From a virus: 29,496 bases of DNA. The position numbers and the translations under genes were made by a program. A model generated the notes under the pieces. It did not search any database. It was not told the origin of the DNA and saw nothing but the letters and a program-made list of their open reading frames with translations. The stretch's first letter is position 1; each line of letters opens with the position of its first letter. The stretch is from IMG/VR virus record IMGVR_UViG_3300027965_000015, positions 1 to 29,496 of that record, one strand, 5' to 3'. Positions 8,432-15,793 of this stretch are shown here, one piece after another.

Positions 8432-9120
8432 TAGGCCCTAGTGCGGTATCCAGGGAGAAATTGTACGAACGTTTCCCGGTCGAACTTCTTGGCCTCGGCA
8501 CGCAACGCTGCCGCCGTGCGCTCGATGCGTGCGGCCGCCTCGGCATCGATGCCGTAATTCGGCAGGTTCATCTCCGCAAGAGAGTAGCCAACCGTAAGCA
8601 GCCATTCCTGCGGAATGTCAAGACTATCCGTCAATTGCTGGCACATTTGAAAGCGCCGCTGAAACGTGTAGACCAACTGCTCCGTGGTAGGATTTGCAAG
8701 GATTGGCCACACATACAGCGTCTGCGAGGTCTCCTGCGGATCGAAATAGAACTGCGTTGAGTAGCCTTGGCTGTTTTTGAGCGGCAGCGTCATATATTGA
8801 ATGCGGCTCATCTCGATCAGCGGCATTTGGTGTCCGTCCGCATACTGGAACCGCACCTCCTCGATGCGCAGCGGGTTATCGGCGCTCAGCGAATAGCTTT
8901 GTGTGAGCGGCGTTATCGCCACGCTGCCTTGCGTTTTACGCCAAAGATGCGGACCGGTAGTTTCCCAGCCCTTAAGCATAATATTGAGGTCGCCCAACAT
9001 GGCCTCAACCTCATTCGTATTGGGCAACTGCCCAATCGGGACCACGCCTAATTTTCGCGCCGCAAAGTAAATGACGTCCTGCGCTACCAGCGGCAGGGCG
9101 GTTACACCGGAGGTGGTCAT
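8431..9120 (-). CDS. P22 gp4-like head completion / tail accessory factor
   Basis: A 229-aa protein with an ATG start at 9120. It shows the gp4-family arrangement. An N-terminal helical part carries AARKLGVV near residue 20, then EVEAMLGDLNIMLKGWE, matching the A-L-x-x-L-N-x-M-L-x-x-W pattern of the family. A beta region with PLRIEEVRF follows, then a C-terminal helical region with IPQEWLLTVGYSLAEMNLP and a long charged helix. P22 gp4 forms the dodecameric ring that extends the portal after packaging; this copy is somewhat longer than P22 gp4 (166 aa). The immediately downstream gene is gp10-like, overlapping by one base, which supports the assignment. Confidence 0.88.
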   Translation of the reverse strand: MTTSGVTALPLVAQDVIYFAARKLGVVPIGQLPNTNEVEAMLGDLNIMLKGWETTGPHLWRKTQGSVAITPLTQSYSLSADNPLRIEEVRFQYADGHQMPLIEMSRIQYMTLPLKNSQGYSTQFYFDPQETSQTLYVWPILANPTTEQLVYTFQRRFQMCQQLTDSLDIPQEWLLTVGYSLAEMNLPNYGIDAEAAARIERTAAALRAEAKKFDRETFVQFLPGYRTRA

Positions 9121-9145
9121 CTACAGAAGCAGCCGGCCGGGATGG

Positions 9146-10093
9146 TTACATAAAAGACAGTAAAGCATCCGATTGCCATGGCGTGTAGGAAAGGACCAGT
9201 AGCCCAGGCTGCGCAGTACCTGGAGACCCGACAGATGATCCGCTAATTATACCGCCGCCGCCACCGCTGCCAGAACCGTAGCCGCCGCCATTCCCGCCAG
9301 CGCCACCACCGCCGGTTGTGCTAGAATTATCGCCACCACCGCCAGCGCCGCCGCCGCCGGGGCCGTGAGTCCCATCTCCGTACACATTGTCGAGAGCACC
9401 CCGGCCACCATTGCCTGCCAATGCGTTGGTCACCCCATTACCGCCAGCACCGCCGCCACCTAAATTGGCTGTTGCGTTCCCGCCAGAGGGGCTTCCGCCA
9501 CCTGAGCCACCCCGGCCGTTTCCGCCGGCGCCGCCAGCTCCGTTTGAATTATTACCGTTGCTCCCAGCCGTGCCACCATTCGCGCCGCCACCGCCGCCGC
9601 CGCCGCCGCCGGAACTTCCACCGTTTGCACCGTTTGCACCGTTTCCGTTAGGTCCGGCCGCGCCGCCACCGCCGCCGCCGCCGCCGCCGACGCCGGAGCC
9701 ACCGCCGCTCCCGCCGTTTCCGCCAGAAAACACAGTCTGCCCAATACTCGCAGCCGATGCCCCGCCGGTTGTCCCGGCAGCCCCCTTCGCACCAACGGAA
9801 ACGCTTACACCATTAGCGATCGCGTTCGCTAAAGATGTCGCATTGAACCAGGTATCTGTCACCCCTCCTGGCGTCCCTATACCAATATTAACCGCTGTAC
9901 CAGCAGCAACATTAAGATTTGATGTGGCTGCGTAGGCACCGCCACCACCTCCGCTTCCGGCGGTGCCGGTGCCGCTTGTGCCGGAAGCGCCGGATGCATA
10001 ACATTCGACGAGATTACAGTAAGGATTCCAGTCGGTTGGGAGTGTTATACTTGTGCCAGACGTAAAAAACAACTGCTTGAGGTAGACAGTCAT
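9146..10093 (-). CDS. Glycine-rich fibre tip / adhesin
   Basis: A 315-aa protein. The N-terminal part (about 1-55) reads like an attachment domain, with LPTDWNPYCNLVECYASG. The centre (about 55-290) is extremely rich in Gly, Ala, Asn and Ser, with runs of 7-9 glycines. The C-terminus ends in a hydrophobic LLVLSYTP strand. Gly-rich stretches interrupted by aromatic or hydrophobic residues resemble phage adhesins that pack polyglycine-II helices (for example the tip adhesin of T-even phage S16). That similarity of type is inferred from composition only. The gene is downstream of another fibre-type gene and upstream of the gp4-like gene. Two (CCG)7 tracts on the plus strand encode the longest Gly runs and could change length in frame. 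Confidence 0.85.
   Translation of the reverse strand: MTVYLKQLFFTSGTSITLPTDWNPYCNLVECYASGASGTSGTGTAGSGGGGGAYAATSNLNVAAGTAVNIGIGTPGGVTDTWFNATSLANAIANGVSVSVGAKGAAGTTGGASAASIGQTVFSGGNGGSGGGSGVGGGGGGGGGAAGPNGNGANGANGGSSGGGGGGGGGANGGTAGSNGNNSNGAGGAGGNGRGGSGGGSPSGGNATANLGGGGAGGNGVTNALAGNGGRGALDNVYGDGTHGPGGGGAGGGGDNSSTTGGGGAGGNGGGYGSGSGGGGGIISGSSVGSPGTAQPGLLVLSYTPWQSDALLSFM
9591..9611. repeat. (CCG)7 triplet tract inside the Gly-rich adhesin gene
   Basis: Seven perfect CCG units lie on the plus strand, encoding a polyglycine run in the minus-strand adhesin gene. Triplet units let slippage add or remove glycines without breaking the frame. Confidence 0.9.
9669..9689. repeat. Second (CCG)7 triplet tract inside the Gly-rich adhesin gene
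   Basis: Seven perfect CCG units lie 57 bp from the first tract and in the same reading frame. The pair could also recombine with each other, deleting the intervening 78 bp (26 codons) in frame. Confidence 0.9.
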
Positions 10094-10096
10094 GCC

Positions 10097-11161
10097 TTAG
10101 TGCAGGTTTTGTGCAATTATGTATCCACGGAAGTTATTGCCGCCATCGCTAGAGGTGAGCAAGTAAGTATCTTTCGCTCCGGCGCCGCTGGTTACATTAG
10201 GCGCTGTGCCATTGGGCCATATAGTGCTTCCTGGCCATGAAGTGATATTAAAAGAACCGTTGTTTGTAACTTCGATAACGAGACGCCCAAAAATACCGGC
10301 TACTGGCCAATTGATAACCGAAAAGCTCGTAATGGTAGCATTTAACGTGAGCGCGAGCATTCCGCCCTGACTCACATCTATAACAATTGACGAGGTGTTG
10401 TTAGTAAGAGACTGCTTGTTGACAAAATTCAAACCGAGTGCGGTTTGAGCGCCTGCAATAGTCGATGCTCCAGTGCCTCCCTGGCTAACGGATAACGGAG
10501 TCGATAGCGCAGACAGGCTAGTGATATCGGCATTCGGTCCTGAAGCTGCTGCGCCGAGTCCTGCGCGCGCTAAAGCGGGCGTGCCGGCACCTGTGCCGCC
10601 ATTTGCGACAGCCAGAGTACCTCCCATTGTTAATGTTCCGATGGTTGTTATCGGGCCACCGGAAAATGTGAGGCCGGTAGATCCGCCACTGGCATCAATG
10701 GACGTGACCGTACCCGTCCCTGGCGGAAATTGGTAGGACGGAACGGCACCAGGCCCTTGGGATGTAAGCACGGAGTTGACTGGCCCTGGCGTGAGTACGG
10801 CCCAGCCTGCTGCGCTCCTGTAAAGGATCGCACCGATACTGTTACCAAGGACGGCGTCGATAAGCTGACTTAGCGTTACATCACTAGGCGATGCGGTTGC
10901 GCCGCTAATATTCGCCTTAATTGTGCCATTGGCTACCTGCGCGAGAAAAGCGTTACTGATCGGCGTTGCGTTCCAGACACCTGTGGTAACGGTGCCGAGT
11001 GTGCTGATGACTGGAAGCCCCCCGGAGACAAGCAGACTTGCTGGCGCAGCAAGAAGCTGCCCAGCTTGCCATATCCATATCAGATCGCTTGGGTTGACGA
11101 CGCTGGCAAGCGGTGTGGTCCCAATGGTCTTTTTGAGCGCCGGGACGCCTGTGACTGGCAT
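10097..11161 (-). CDS. Tail fibre-type protein with GGTG repeats
   Basis: A 354-aa protein. The N-terminus (about 1-60) contains a PSDLIWIWQAGQL segment typical of fibre attachment domains. The central part has the TVTSIDASGGSTGLTFSGG motif and repeated VANGGTGA and VSQGGTGA units, each followed by A-x(4-6)-A-x-x-x-LG. This is the recurring element of phage tail-fibre stalks. The C-terminal part (about 255-354) is a beta domain with an NWPVAGIFGRLVIEV strand and an ITSWPGSTIWPNGTAP loop, likely the distal binding or trimerisation head. It lies 3 bp upstream of the glycine-rich adhesin gene, suggesting a fibre plus tip-adhesin pair. The receptor is unknown. Confidence 0.86.
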   Translation of the reverse strand: MPVTGVPALKKTIGTTPLASVVNPSDLIWIWQAGQLLAAPASLLVSGGLPVISTLGTVTTGVWNATPISNAFLAQVANGTIKANISGATASPSDVTLSQLIDAVLGNSIGAILYRSAAGWAVLTPGPVNSVLTSQGPGAVPSYQFPPGTGTVTSIDASGGSTGLTFSGGPITTIGTLTMGGTLAVANGGTGAGTPALARAGLGAAASGPNADITSLSALSTPLSVSQGGTGASTIAGAQTALGLNFVNKQSLTNNTSSIVIDVSQGGMLALTLNATITSFSVINWPVAGIFGRLVIEVTNNGSFNITSWPGSTIWPNGTAPNVTSGAGAKDTYLLTSSDGGNNFRGYIIAQNLH

Positions 11162-11184
11162 TTGGTTAGCCGCTACGGCACGTG

Positions 11185-11817
11185 CTAGGCTGGTAGCTCA
11201 GCCCACGTTAGGGATGCGTTGACCACATGCGACGTCCCGGCAGCGGTCGCCGCAAGCGCTATCATTTGTCCCGGTTGACAAATGATAGAGCCAGCCGGTT
11301 CATCGAATGCCGGGAAGGTGCCGCCTGTAGATGCTACGGCCGAAATGTTCGCTGCAATATCGAACGGAAGACCGGCCGTGGAACCGGTAGTGGCGACGTT
11401 ATTGAACAATTTAACAACGCTGTTCGCGGACGGATTTAGGAGGCCAGGATAAATCGTGCCGCCAGGCGCTGCGGTAATGTTCTGGTTATTCATCCAGTTC
11501 CAGAGAATTGGACCTCCCGGTGTACCGGACGTTGTGGCTATCGCCAGACGCAGTACAATAACATTCTTGTTGGTTCCTTGTGGATTCCAAAGACCGATGA
11601 TGGGCGTGCCTGTACCGGCGGCCAGCGGCGATACATGCGTGGAGGCGATTGTCACGCCTGTTATTACGGAGCGGAACAGCACACCGCGATAAGCATAAGT
11701 ATAGTAGCGGCCATGCAGCTCGCTAACATACACATCATTTTGACGCCCCATACCGAAATTGGGGTTAGCGCCGTCCACAGAAGTCGAAAAGCCGACCGTG
11801 CCTTGTACTTGGGTCAT
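11185..11817 (-). CDS. Virion structural protein of unknown role
   Basis: A 210-aa, Gly/Thr/Ala/Ser-rich beta-type protein. The N-terminus has DVYVSELHGRYYTYAYRG, followed by SPLAAGTGTPIIGLWNPQG and a series of hydrophobic strands. It ends HVVNASLTWAELPA. Composition and context, inside the tail/fibre cluster with no enzymatic motifs, indicate a capsid- or tail-associated structural protein. Similar motifs occur in conserved hypothetical proteins of podovirus genomes, but I cannot name a family. Downstream is the GGTG-repeat fibre (start 11161), upstream the 163-aa virion protein. Function is inferred only as virion component. Confidence 0.82.
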   Translation of the reverse strand: MTQVQGTVGFSTSVDGANPNFGMGRQNDVYVSELHGRYYTYAYRGVLFRSVITGVTIASTHVSPLAAGTGTPIIGLWNPQGTNKNVIVLRLAIATTSGTPGGPILWNWMNNQNITAAPGGTIYPGLLNPSANSVVKLFNNVATTGSTAGLPFDIAANISAVASTGGTFPAFDEPAGSIICQPGQMIALAATAAGTSHVVNASLTWAELPA

Positions 11818-11832
11818 AATTGTTCCTGTTTG

Positions 11833-12324
11833 TCAGATCTGGTCGTCGATGGCGAAGGAGACGCGAAGCGTATCTGGGTCATCGGACGAGGTTGGATTGT
11901 AGATGTTGTATAGATAAAAATTTGTGATCTTATGTTCTCTCAAAATCAGATGCAGTAAATCCTCTACCGTTCGCGACCGGACCATTAAGGCACCAGGTAG
12001 GACAGTTTTAGCCGCAGAATCAACATTACCCTGTGCAGCGGTCCAGAGGCTGGCCAAATTCGGCGCGCCGTCATCGTAGAGGACCGCCAACTGATCCGTC
12101 GCATTCATTCCAGCAGTGCTGGTTTGTAAGGTCAGAACGTTGCCAGCGCTATTAAGGGTTGCACCATTTCCAGGGACGCCAAGTGCGTAAAGGATCTGGT
12201 TGCCGCTGGTAATATTAATGACTGCAAAGAGAAACTCAATATTAAAAGCTGCGTATCCAGAAAAGTCTAACGTCCCAGCTACTGGGTTAAAAACTGGATT
12301 TATAGTCGCTGCGGAATATTTCAC
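11833..12324 (-). CDS. Virion-associated protein, unknown; start uncertain
   Basis: From GTG at 12324 this encodes 163 aa and begins 5 bp after the stop of the DUF2793 gene. The frame is also open upstream to a TTG at 12390 (185 aa), which would overlap the DUF2793 gene by 61 bp. Neither start has a convincing Shine-Dalgarno. The N-terminal part is beta-rich (DFSGYAAFNIEFLFAVINI). The C-terminal part contains a helix (VEDLLHLILREHKI) and an acidic tail ending in DDQI. The partner gene ends abruptly after its conserved domain, so a single longer protein split by a frameshift is possible. No family is recognised. It belongs to the tail cluster by position. Confidence 0.7.
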   Translation of the reverse strand: MKYSAATINPVFNPVAGTLDFSGYAAFNIEFLFAVINITSGNQILYALGVPGNGATLNSAGNVLTLQTSTAGMNATDQLAVLYDDGAPNLASLWTAAQGNVDSAAKTVLPGALMVRSRTVEDLLHLILREHKITNFYLYNIYNPTSSDDPDTLRVSFAIDDQI

Positions 12325-12329
12325 TTGAC

Positions 12330-12866
12330 TCAACCGAATATCATTGCCATAGCCACGGTATTGGTTTGCGCGATTGTCTTTGCGCTCCAAGAGGAGCCGT
12401 TTCCAACCAATATTGTGTTATTCGCAGGTGTGAGCAAGCCAATAGTCACTAAACTAGCTGCCTGTGCAGGCGTTAACGCCGAAAGCGCCGTCAGTGCCCC
12501 GTTGAGCGGCTGTAAGACCCCGAACTCAGTAGCCCAGCCATTGCTGCCGGTATATGTGTAAAGCGCATTGTCTGCCTGGCTCCATACGGTCCATCCGGGC
12601 TGCGGCGGCAGAAACATCCAGGTGCCGAGCGAGGTCATGTAGACGGCCAGATTATTCGTTTGCCCACTCCATATCCCAGCAGCGTTGGCTGGTACGATGT
12701 ACATGTCTTCGTTATTCGGCGATGCCGGCGGCGTTGTAAGTGTACGCGAAATCACTGACGCCTGTACTAATGCGTCTAGTTGCGTCAGTGCTTGATTGAT
12801 AGTAACGTCTTTTTGCGCTTGATTGCTGTAAAGCAGCGGAAGTTGCAGTTTTTGAGTATTAGCCAC
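12330..12866 (-). CDS. DUF2793 domain protein (tail/fibre component)
   Basis: A 178-aa protein with a GTG start at 12866. It shows the DUF2793 signature: KLQLPLLYSNQAQKDVTINQ at the N-terminus, a DALVQ motif, then PPASPNNEDMYIV, AAGIWSGQTNNLAVYM and a W-rich PPQPGWTVWSQAD segment. DUF2793 proteins are common in alphaproteobacterial prophages and gene transfer agents, where they sit near tail fibre genes. Their exact role is unknown. The last part (about 115-178) is Ala/Leu/Thr-rich, with a typical fibre repeat (LVGNGSSWSAKTIAQ). It begins immediately after the zinc-ribbon/tail-hub gene (stop at 12868). It is one of the best clues to the host group. Confidence 0.88.
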   Translation of the reverse strand: MANTQKLQLPLLYSNQAQKDVTINQALTQLDALVQASVISRTLTTPPASPNNEDMYIVPANAAGIWSGQTNNLAVYMTSLGTWMFLPPQPGWTVWSQADNALYTYTGSNGWATEFGVLQPLNGALTALSALTPAQAASLVTIGLLTPANNTILVGNGSSWSAKTIAQTNTVAMAMIFG

Positions 12867-12867
12867 T

Positions 12868-13923
12868 TTACGATACTAATCCGTAGCCGTTGGCATCAAC
12901 TAGGGTCTCTGCAAGACCGTCCGCAAGATCATCGAATGATGTAAGTGTGGCCATAACCGCAATCGCTTGACGCGGCGGTGAGCGCCCATCGTTTATTGTG
13001 AACCTGTCAGGCGATACTTGGTACACATTGATTGTGTAAGCCGGCTGCTGTGTCCCAAAATCGTACAGTTGCGCGGATAGAGGGTAGGTCACAGACGGCG
13101 TTCCGTCTGCGTAGAGTGTACGTATGACCGCACCTGCATTAATAATATCGGCCTCATAGCGTTCAGCGCTTTCACCAATAGGGTCACTAATCATCGGATC
13201 AAAATCATCCTGGTCAAGGCGCGGTATGCGGGATCGTCGTGTCCATGTTATAATTAAATCGCCGTTATCTGTATAAAACATGACATTGCAGACGCTGAAC
13301 GGGTAAAGGCCGGCGCCTAGATATTGCCCCATCTGATCGTAAACGCTCGCCGATGACTGCCCCAAAAACACAAACGGCGATCCGGCCGGAAAACTACCCG
13401 CCATCGCCTGTTCGGTGCCGGCACGCCCGCGCAATAGGCGGCTTAGCGTATATTTGCCGGCGCCGGTAAGCGTGGCATTTACAAACTGCACTACCTCCCA
13501 CGCGCCGGAGGCGTTCATTACGGCGCACATATTCGCGCCGTTCAGTACACCGAGGTCCGTTGAGGAGGATAGCGCGCCGCCGCTAATTTGCACCTGCAGC
13601 GTGTTCACGCCATCCCATAGATTTTCAGGACCGGCCGCGAACGGCGCTGTGGTAAGCCCGGTGACAGGCAGGTCGACCAGCGGAATAATCTGATCCGGAG
13701 ATTCCGGCGCGGCAAACGGCACGGCTTGCCTGTCGGCAATTCCACGCACCAAGTCTTGCGGCTGCCGCTCATCATAGCACTGCGGACAGGTCCACAAGCC
13801 GTCCCACTCCTTGCGCGCCTTGGAGGATTTGATCTTGCGGCCGCACCTTTGACAATAGACGTTCCACTCGCCGGGCGCATACCATTGCCCATAGCGTTTT
13901 TGCACGCGGCGGTCATCAGACAC
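12868..13923 (-). CDS. Zinc-ribbon protein fused to GTA/siphovirus-like tail-hub domain
   Basis: A 351-aa protein with a GTG start at 13923 preceded by GAGG. Residues 24-49 form a zinc-ribbon (C24-x2-C27 and C46-x2-C49) after a YGQWYAPGEWNVYC lead-in. Residues from about 100 resemble the C-terminal domain of gene-transfer-agent/lambda-type tail-tip (host-specificity) proteins. Diagnostic stretches are VQFVNATLTGAGKYTLSRLLRGRAGTE, FPAGSPFVFL, ITWTRRSRIPR and IGESAERYEADI, then an LYDFGTQQPAYTINVYQVS stretch. In GTAs this domain is at the tip of a long non-contractile tail. Here it sits among P22-like head-completion and fibre genes. It may bind the tail hub or host surface. Domain assignments rest on pattern recognition; the fusion is visible in one uninterrupted frame. 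Confidence 0.85.
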   Translation of the reverse strand: MSDDRRVQKRYGQWYAPGEWNVYCQRCGRKIKSSKARKEWDGLWTCPQCYDERQPQDLVRGIADRQAVPFAAPESPDQIIPLVDLPVTGLTTAPFAAGPENLWDGVNTLQVQISGGALSSSTDLGVLNGANMCAVMNASGAWEVVQFVNATLTGAGKYTLSRLLRGRAGTEQAMAGSFPAGSPFVFLGQSSASVYDQMGQYLGAGLYPFSVCNVMFYTDNGDLIITWTRRSRIPRLDQDDFDPMISDPIGESAERYEADIINAGAVIRTLYADGTPSVTYPLSAQLYDFGTQQPAYTINVYQVSPDRFTINDGRSPPRQAIAVMATLTSFDDLADGLAETLVDANGYGLVS

Positions 13924-13941
13924 GGCGTTGCAGCCTCGGCA

Positions 13942-14373
13942 TTAGCTGTACTTCTTGCGGAAGTGCAGGATTATATCGTAAAAGGCGTCCGATTCAGTGC
14001 CACCGGCAATTTCCGTGGTCAATAGAACGTTGCCAGTAATACCGGCCCCAGCATTGTTGGAGACGCCACCGAATTCCTGGTAGTGGCGCTTGGAATAGGC
14101 GGCATTCGGGCCGAACACCTCGAATATAACTGGAGTGCTGGCCTCCCACAAAAGACGCACGAGCAGATTCGACGTGGAGAACACGGAGCGCAACAGAACT
14201 AACCTTTTGCATGGCTGCGCAAGCGGACCTGACCCGGAGTCACTCGCCAGCGTTGTGACGTCGATCTTCTTTACCGCTGTCTCGGCGTCGGTATTCGCCA
14301 TAGAAGCGTTGAGATGGACCACAAGATTATGCGGTCCATCCACAAGCTTCTGAACGGTTGCAACGACCGTCAT
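13942..14373 (-). CDS. Virion protein of unknown function
   Basis: From ATG at 14373 (GGAAGG about 12 bp upstream) this encodes 143 aa. A longer in-frame start at 14427 would overlap the upstream beta-helix gene. The sequence is beta-rich, opening TVVATVQKLVDGPHNLVVHL. A KKIDVTTL strand follows, then CKRLVLLRSVF and an FDIILHFRKKYS-type C-terminus (residues DIILHFRKKYS). It is hydrophilic, without signal peptide or membrane segment. Conserved hypothetical proteins of this type occur between capsid and tail genes in related podoviruses. I recognise no catalytic or named domain. It follows the beta-helix protein gene and precedes the zinc-ribbon/tail-hub gene. Probably a structural or accessory virion protein. 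Confidence 0.8.
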   Translation of the reverse strand: MTVVATVQKLVDGPHNLVVHLNASMANTDAETAVKKIDVTTLASDSGSGPLAQPCKRLVLLRSVFSTSNLLVRLLWEASTPVIFEVFGPNAAYSKRHYQEFGGVSNNAGAGITGNVLLTTEIAGGTESDAFYDIILHFRKKYS

Positions 14374-14398
14374 GGTAAAATCAGCCCTTCCAGGAGGA

Positions 14399-15682
14399 TT
14401 AGAGAGCGCCGCCGGTTGCCGCCACAACGGTCGACCCGATTGTAATCGGGCGCCATAGCGCGTTAAAGGCGATACTGCCGCCAGTCAAAGCAGCAGTGCC
14501 AACCGTATAGCCGATGTTGTTCGGCGAAGAGGTGACAATATGCAGCGCGCCGATGGTCGATCCGCCGACATAAGATGAGACCGGCGTGGTGGCGGACCAG
14601 ATGAGGTTGGCGGTGAGCGCCGTGTAGTTTGTCGACGCGACCAGAATGTTAGTGGTCGTGGTATCGCCTAGCGTAAGCGTGGCGCCGCCGCTGGAGGTGA
14701 GTGATCCGGTTACAACCGGCGTGAGATACATCTCCACAAGACCGGAGGTGGTAAATACCCGGTGTGCCCCGATCGTGTTCCAGGCTGACTGCGTAAAGTT
14801 CGCCGTAACCGTAAGCGGACGGAAATTCTGCAGGTCAGGCGTGCTCAGGCCGTTCGCGCTGGAACCATCGACCCAGAGGCCGGAGGTGACCTCATAGATT
14901 TGCAAAAACCAGTTCGAACCACCAGCCGAATCCACCACAATAGCGCTGAAATTCGAGGAGGCTGCGTTCTGGCTGCGGCCGTTCACCTGAATATTCGAGC
15001 AGGCCGTGGTGTTCAGCTCCACAACCGCTGTACTGGCGTTGCCGAAGTAATCAATATTGATACGGCAACCGGAAACGCCAATAAGGCGGATGCCGTTCAC
15101 CCCGGCCGTGCCGGCCAAGAACCCTTTATAAAGCAGGTTGATATTCAGGTTCGAGGCGCTCGCATTGGCGAGGATAGCCCGAACCGCGCCCTGCGCGGCC
15201 GAAACGTCGCGCCACTCAATATCGAGCGTGCAATCGGCCGCCTGTATGTTGAACGGGTTGGTAAGCGCATTAATGCCGGCGATGCCGATAATATTGCCGA
15301 TGGTGCAGCCTGCAGCGCTCACCAGCACCGAGGCGCCGGTCGAGGTGGAAAAAGTGATCTGCGGACGCTCGGAGCCTACGCCCAGACCCAGAATGCGTAC
15401 TCCGGTATTCGAGATGGTCCAGCCGCCAGCCGCTGATATGGTCTCGGTGTGACCGGACTTGATCATGATGGTGACGTTATTCTGCGTCGCCGGAATCGCA
15501 GCGAGTGCTGCCGCAACCGTTAGAAACGGGCGTGCATAAGTGCCTTTATAGGTGCCGCCAGGACCGTTGGAATCGACCCAGTAAACCGGACCGCTATAGG
15601 TGTTGAGAATAGGGAGGTTGCGCAGGGTCACGCCATTGTTGAAGCCCTGCGGAAAATTGGTCAACGGAATAAGAGTGGTCAC
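14399..15682 (-). CDS. Beta-helix virion protein (pectate-lyase-like fold)
   Basis: A 427-aa protein with a GTG start at 15682 preceded by AAGGG. After a short N-terminal arm it has GTYARPFLTVAAALAAIP (about residues 47-64), the conserved entry of right-handed parallel beta-helix domains in phage fibres. Many short repeated strands follow (about 65-285), rich in Asn, Ile, Gly and Ser. The C-terminal domain (about 290-427) is Thr/Ser-rich with beta strands and ends ATGGAL. No catalytic residues can be assigned by eye. It follows the major capsid gene after a hairpin, so it could be a head fibre or decoration rather than a tailspike. In either case it is a virion surface protein. Confidence 0.84.
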   Translation of the reverse strand: MTTLIPLTNFPQGFNNGVTLRNLPILNTYSGPVYWVDSNGPGGTYKGTYARPFLTVAAALAAIPATQNNVTIMIKSGHTETISAAGGWTISNTGVRILGLGVGSERPQITFSTSTGASVLVSAAGCTIGNIIGIAGINALTNPFNIQAADCTLDIEWRDVSAAQGAVRAILANASASNLNINLLYKGFLAGTAGVNGIRLIGVSGCRINIDYFGNASTAVVELNTTACSNIQVNGRSQNAASSNFSAIVVDSAGGSNWFLQIYEVTSGLWVDGSSANGLSTPDLQNFRPLTVTANFTQSAWNTIGAHRVFTTSGLVEMYLTPVVTGSLTSSGGATLTLGDTTTTNILVASTNYTALTANLIWSATTPVSSYVGGSTIGALHIVTSSPNNIGYTVGTAALTGGSIAFNALWRPITIGSTVVAATGGAL

Positions 15683-15751
15683 AAAGAATTACCCTTGTGG
15701 GGTTCCTTTCATTGGGGTTAGGGCGCTTTGCGGGCGCAATTCAGTGAGGAA

Positions 15752-15775
15752 ACAGGCGGCTCCAATACCGCCTGT
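15752..15775 (-). terminator. Hairpin after the major capsid gene (probable attenuator/terminator)
   Basis: A perfect 8-bp stem ACAGGCGG / CCGCCTGT has an 8-nt loop. In minus-strand transcripts it is followed by UUUCCUC. It lies 18 bp after the capsid stop and 69 bp before the next start. The U-tract is short, so partial termination or transcript stabilisation is more likely than full stop. Confidence 0.55.
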
Positions 15776-15793
15776 ATTTACAATAGAGCGAGA

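Noticed and set aside
9387-9935. Plus-strand proline-rich open frame antisense to the Gly-rich adhesin
   Set aside because: Proline runs are the direct shadow of glycine codons on the other strand; no start signal.
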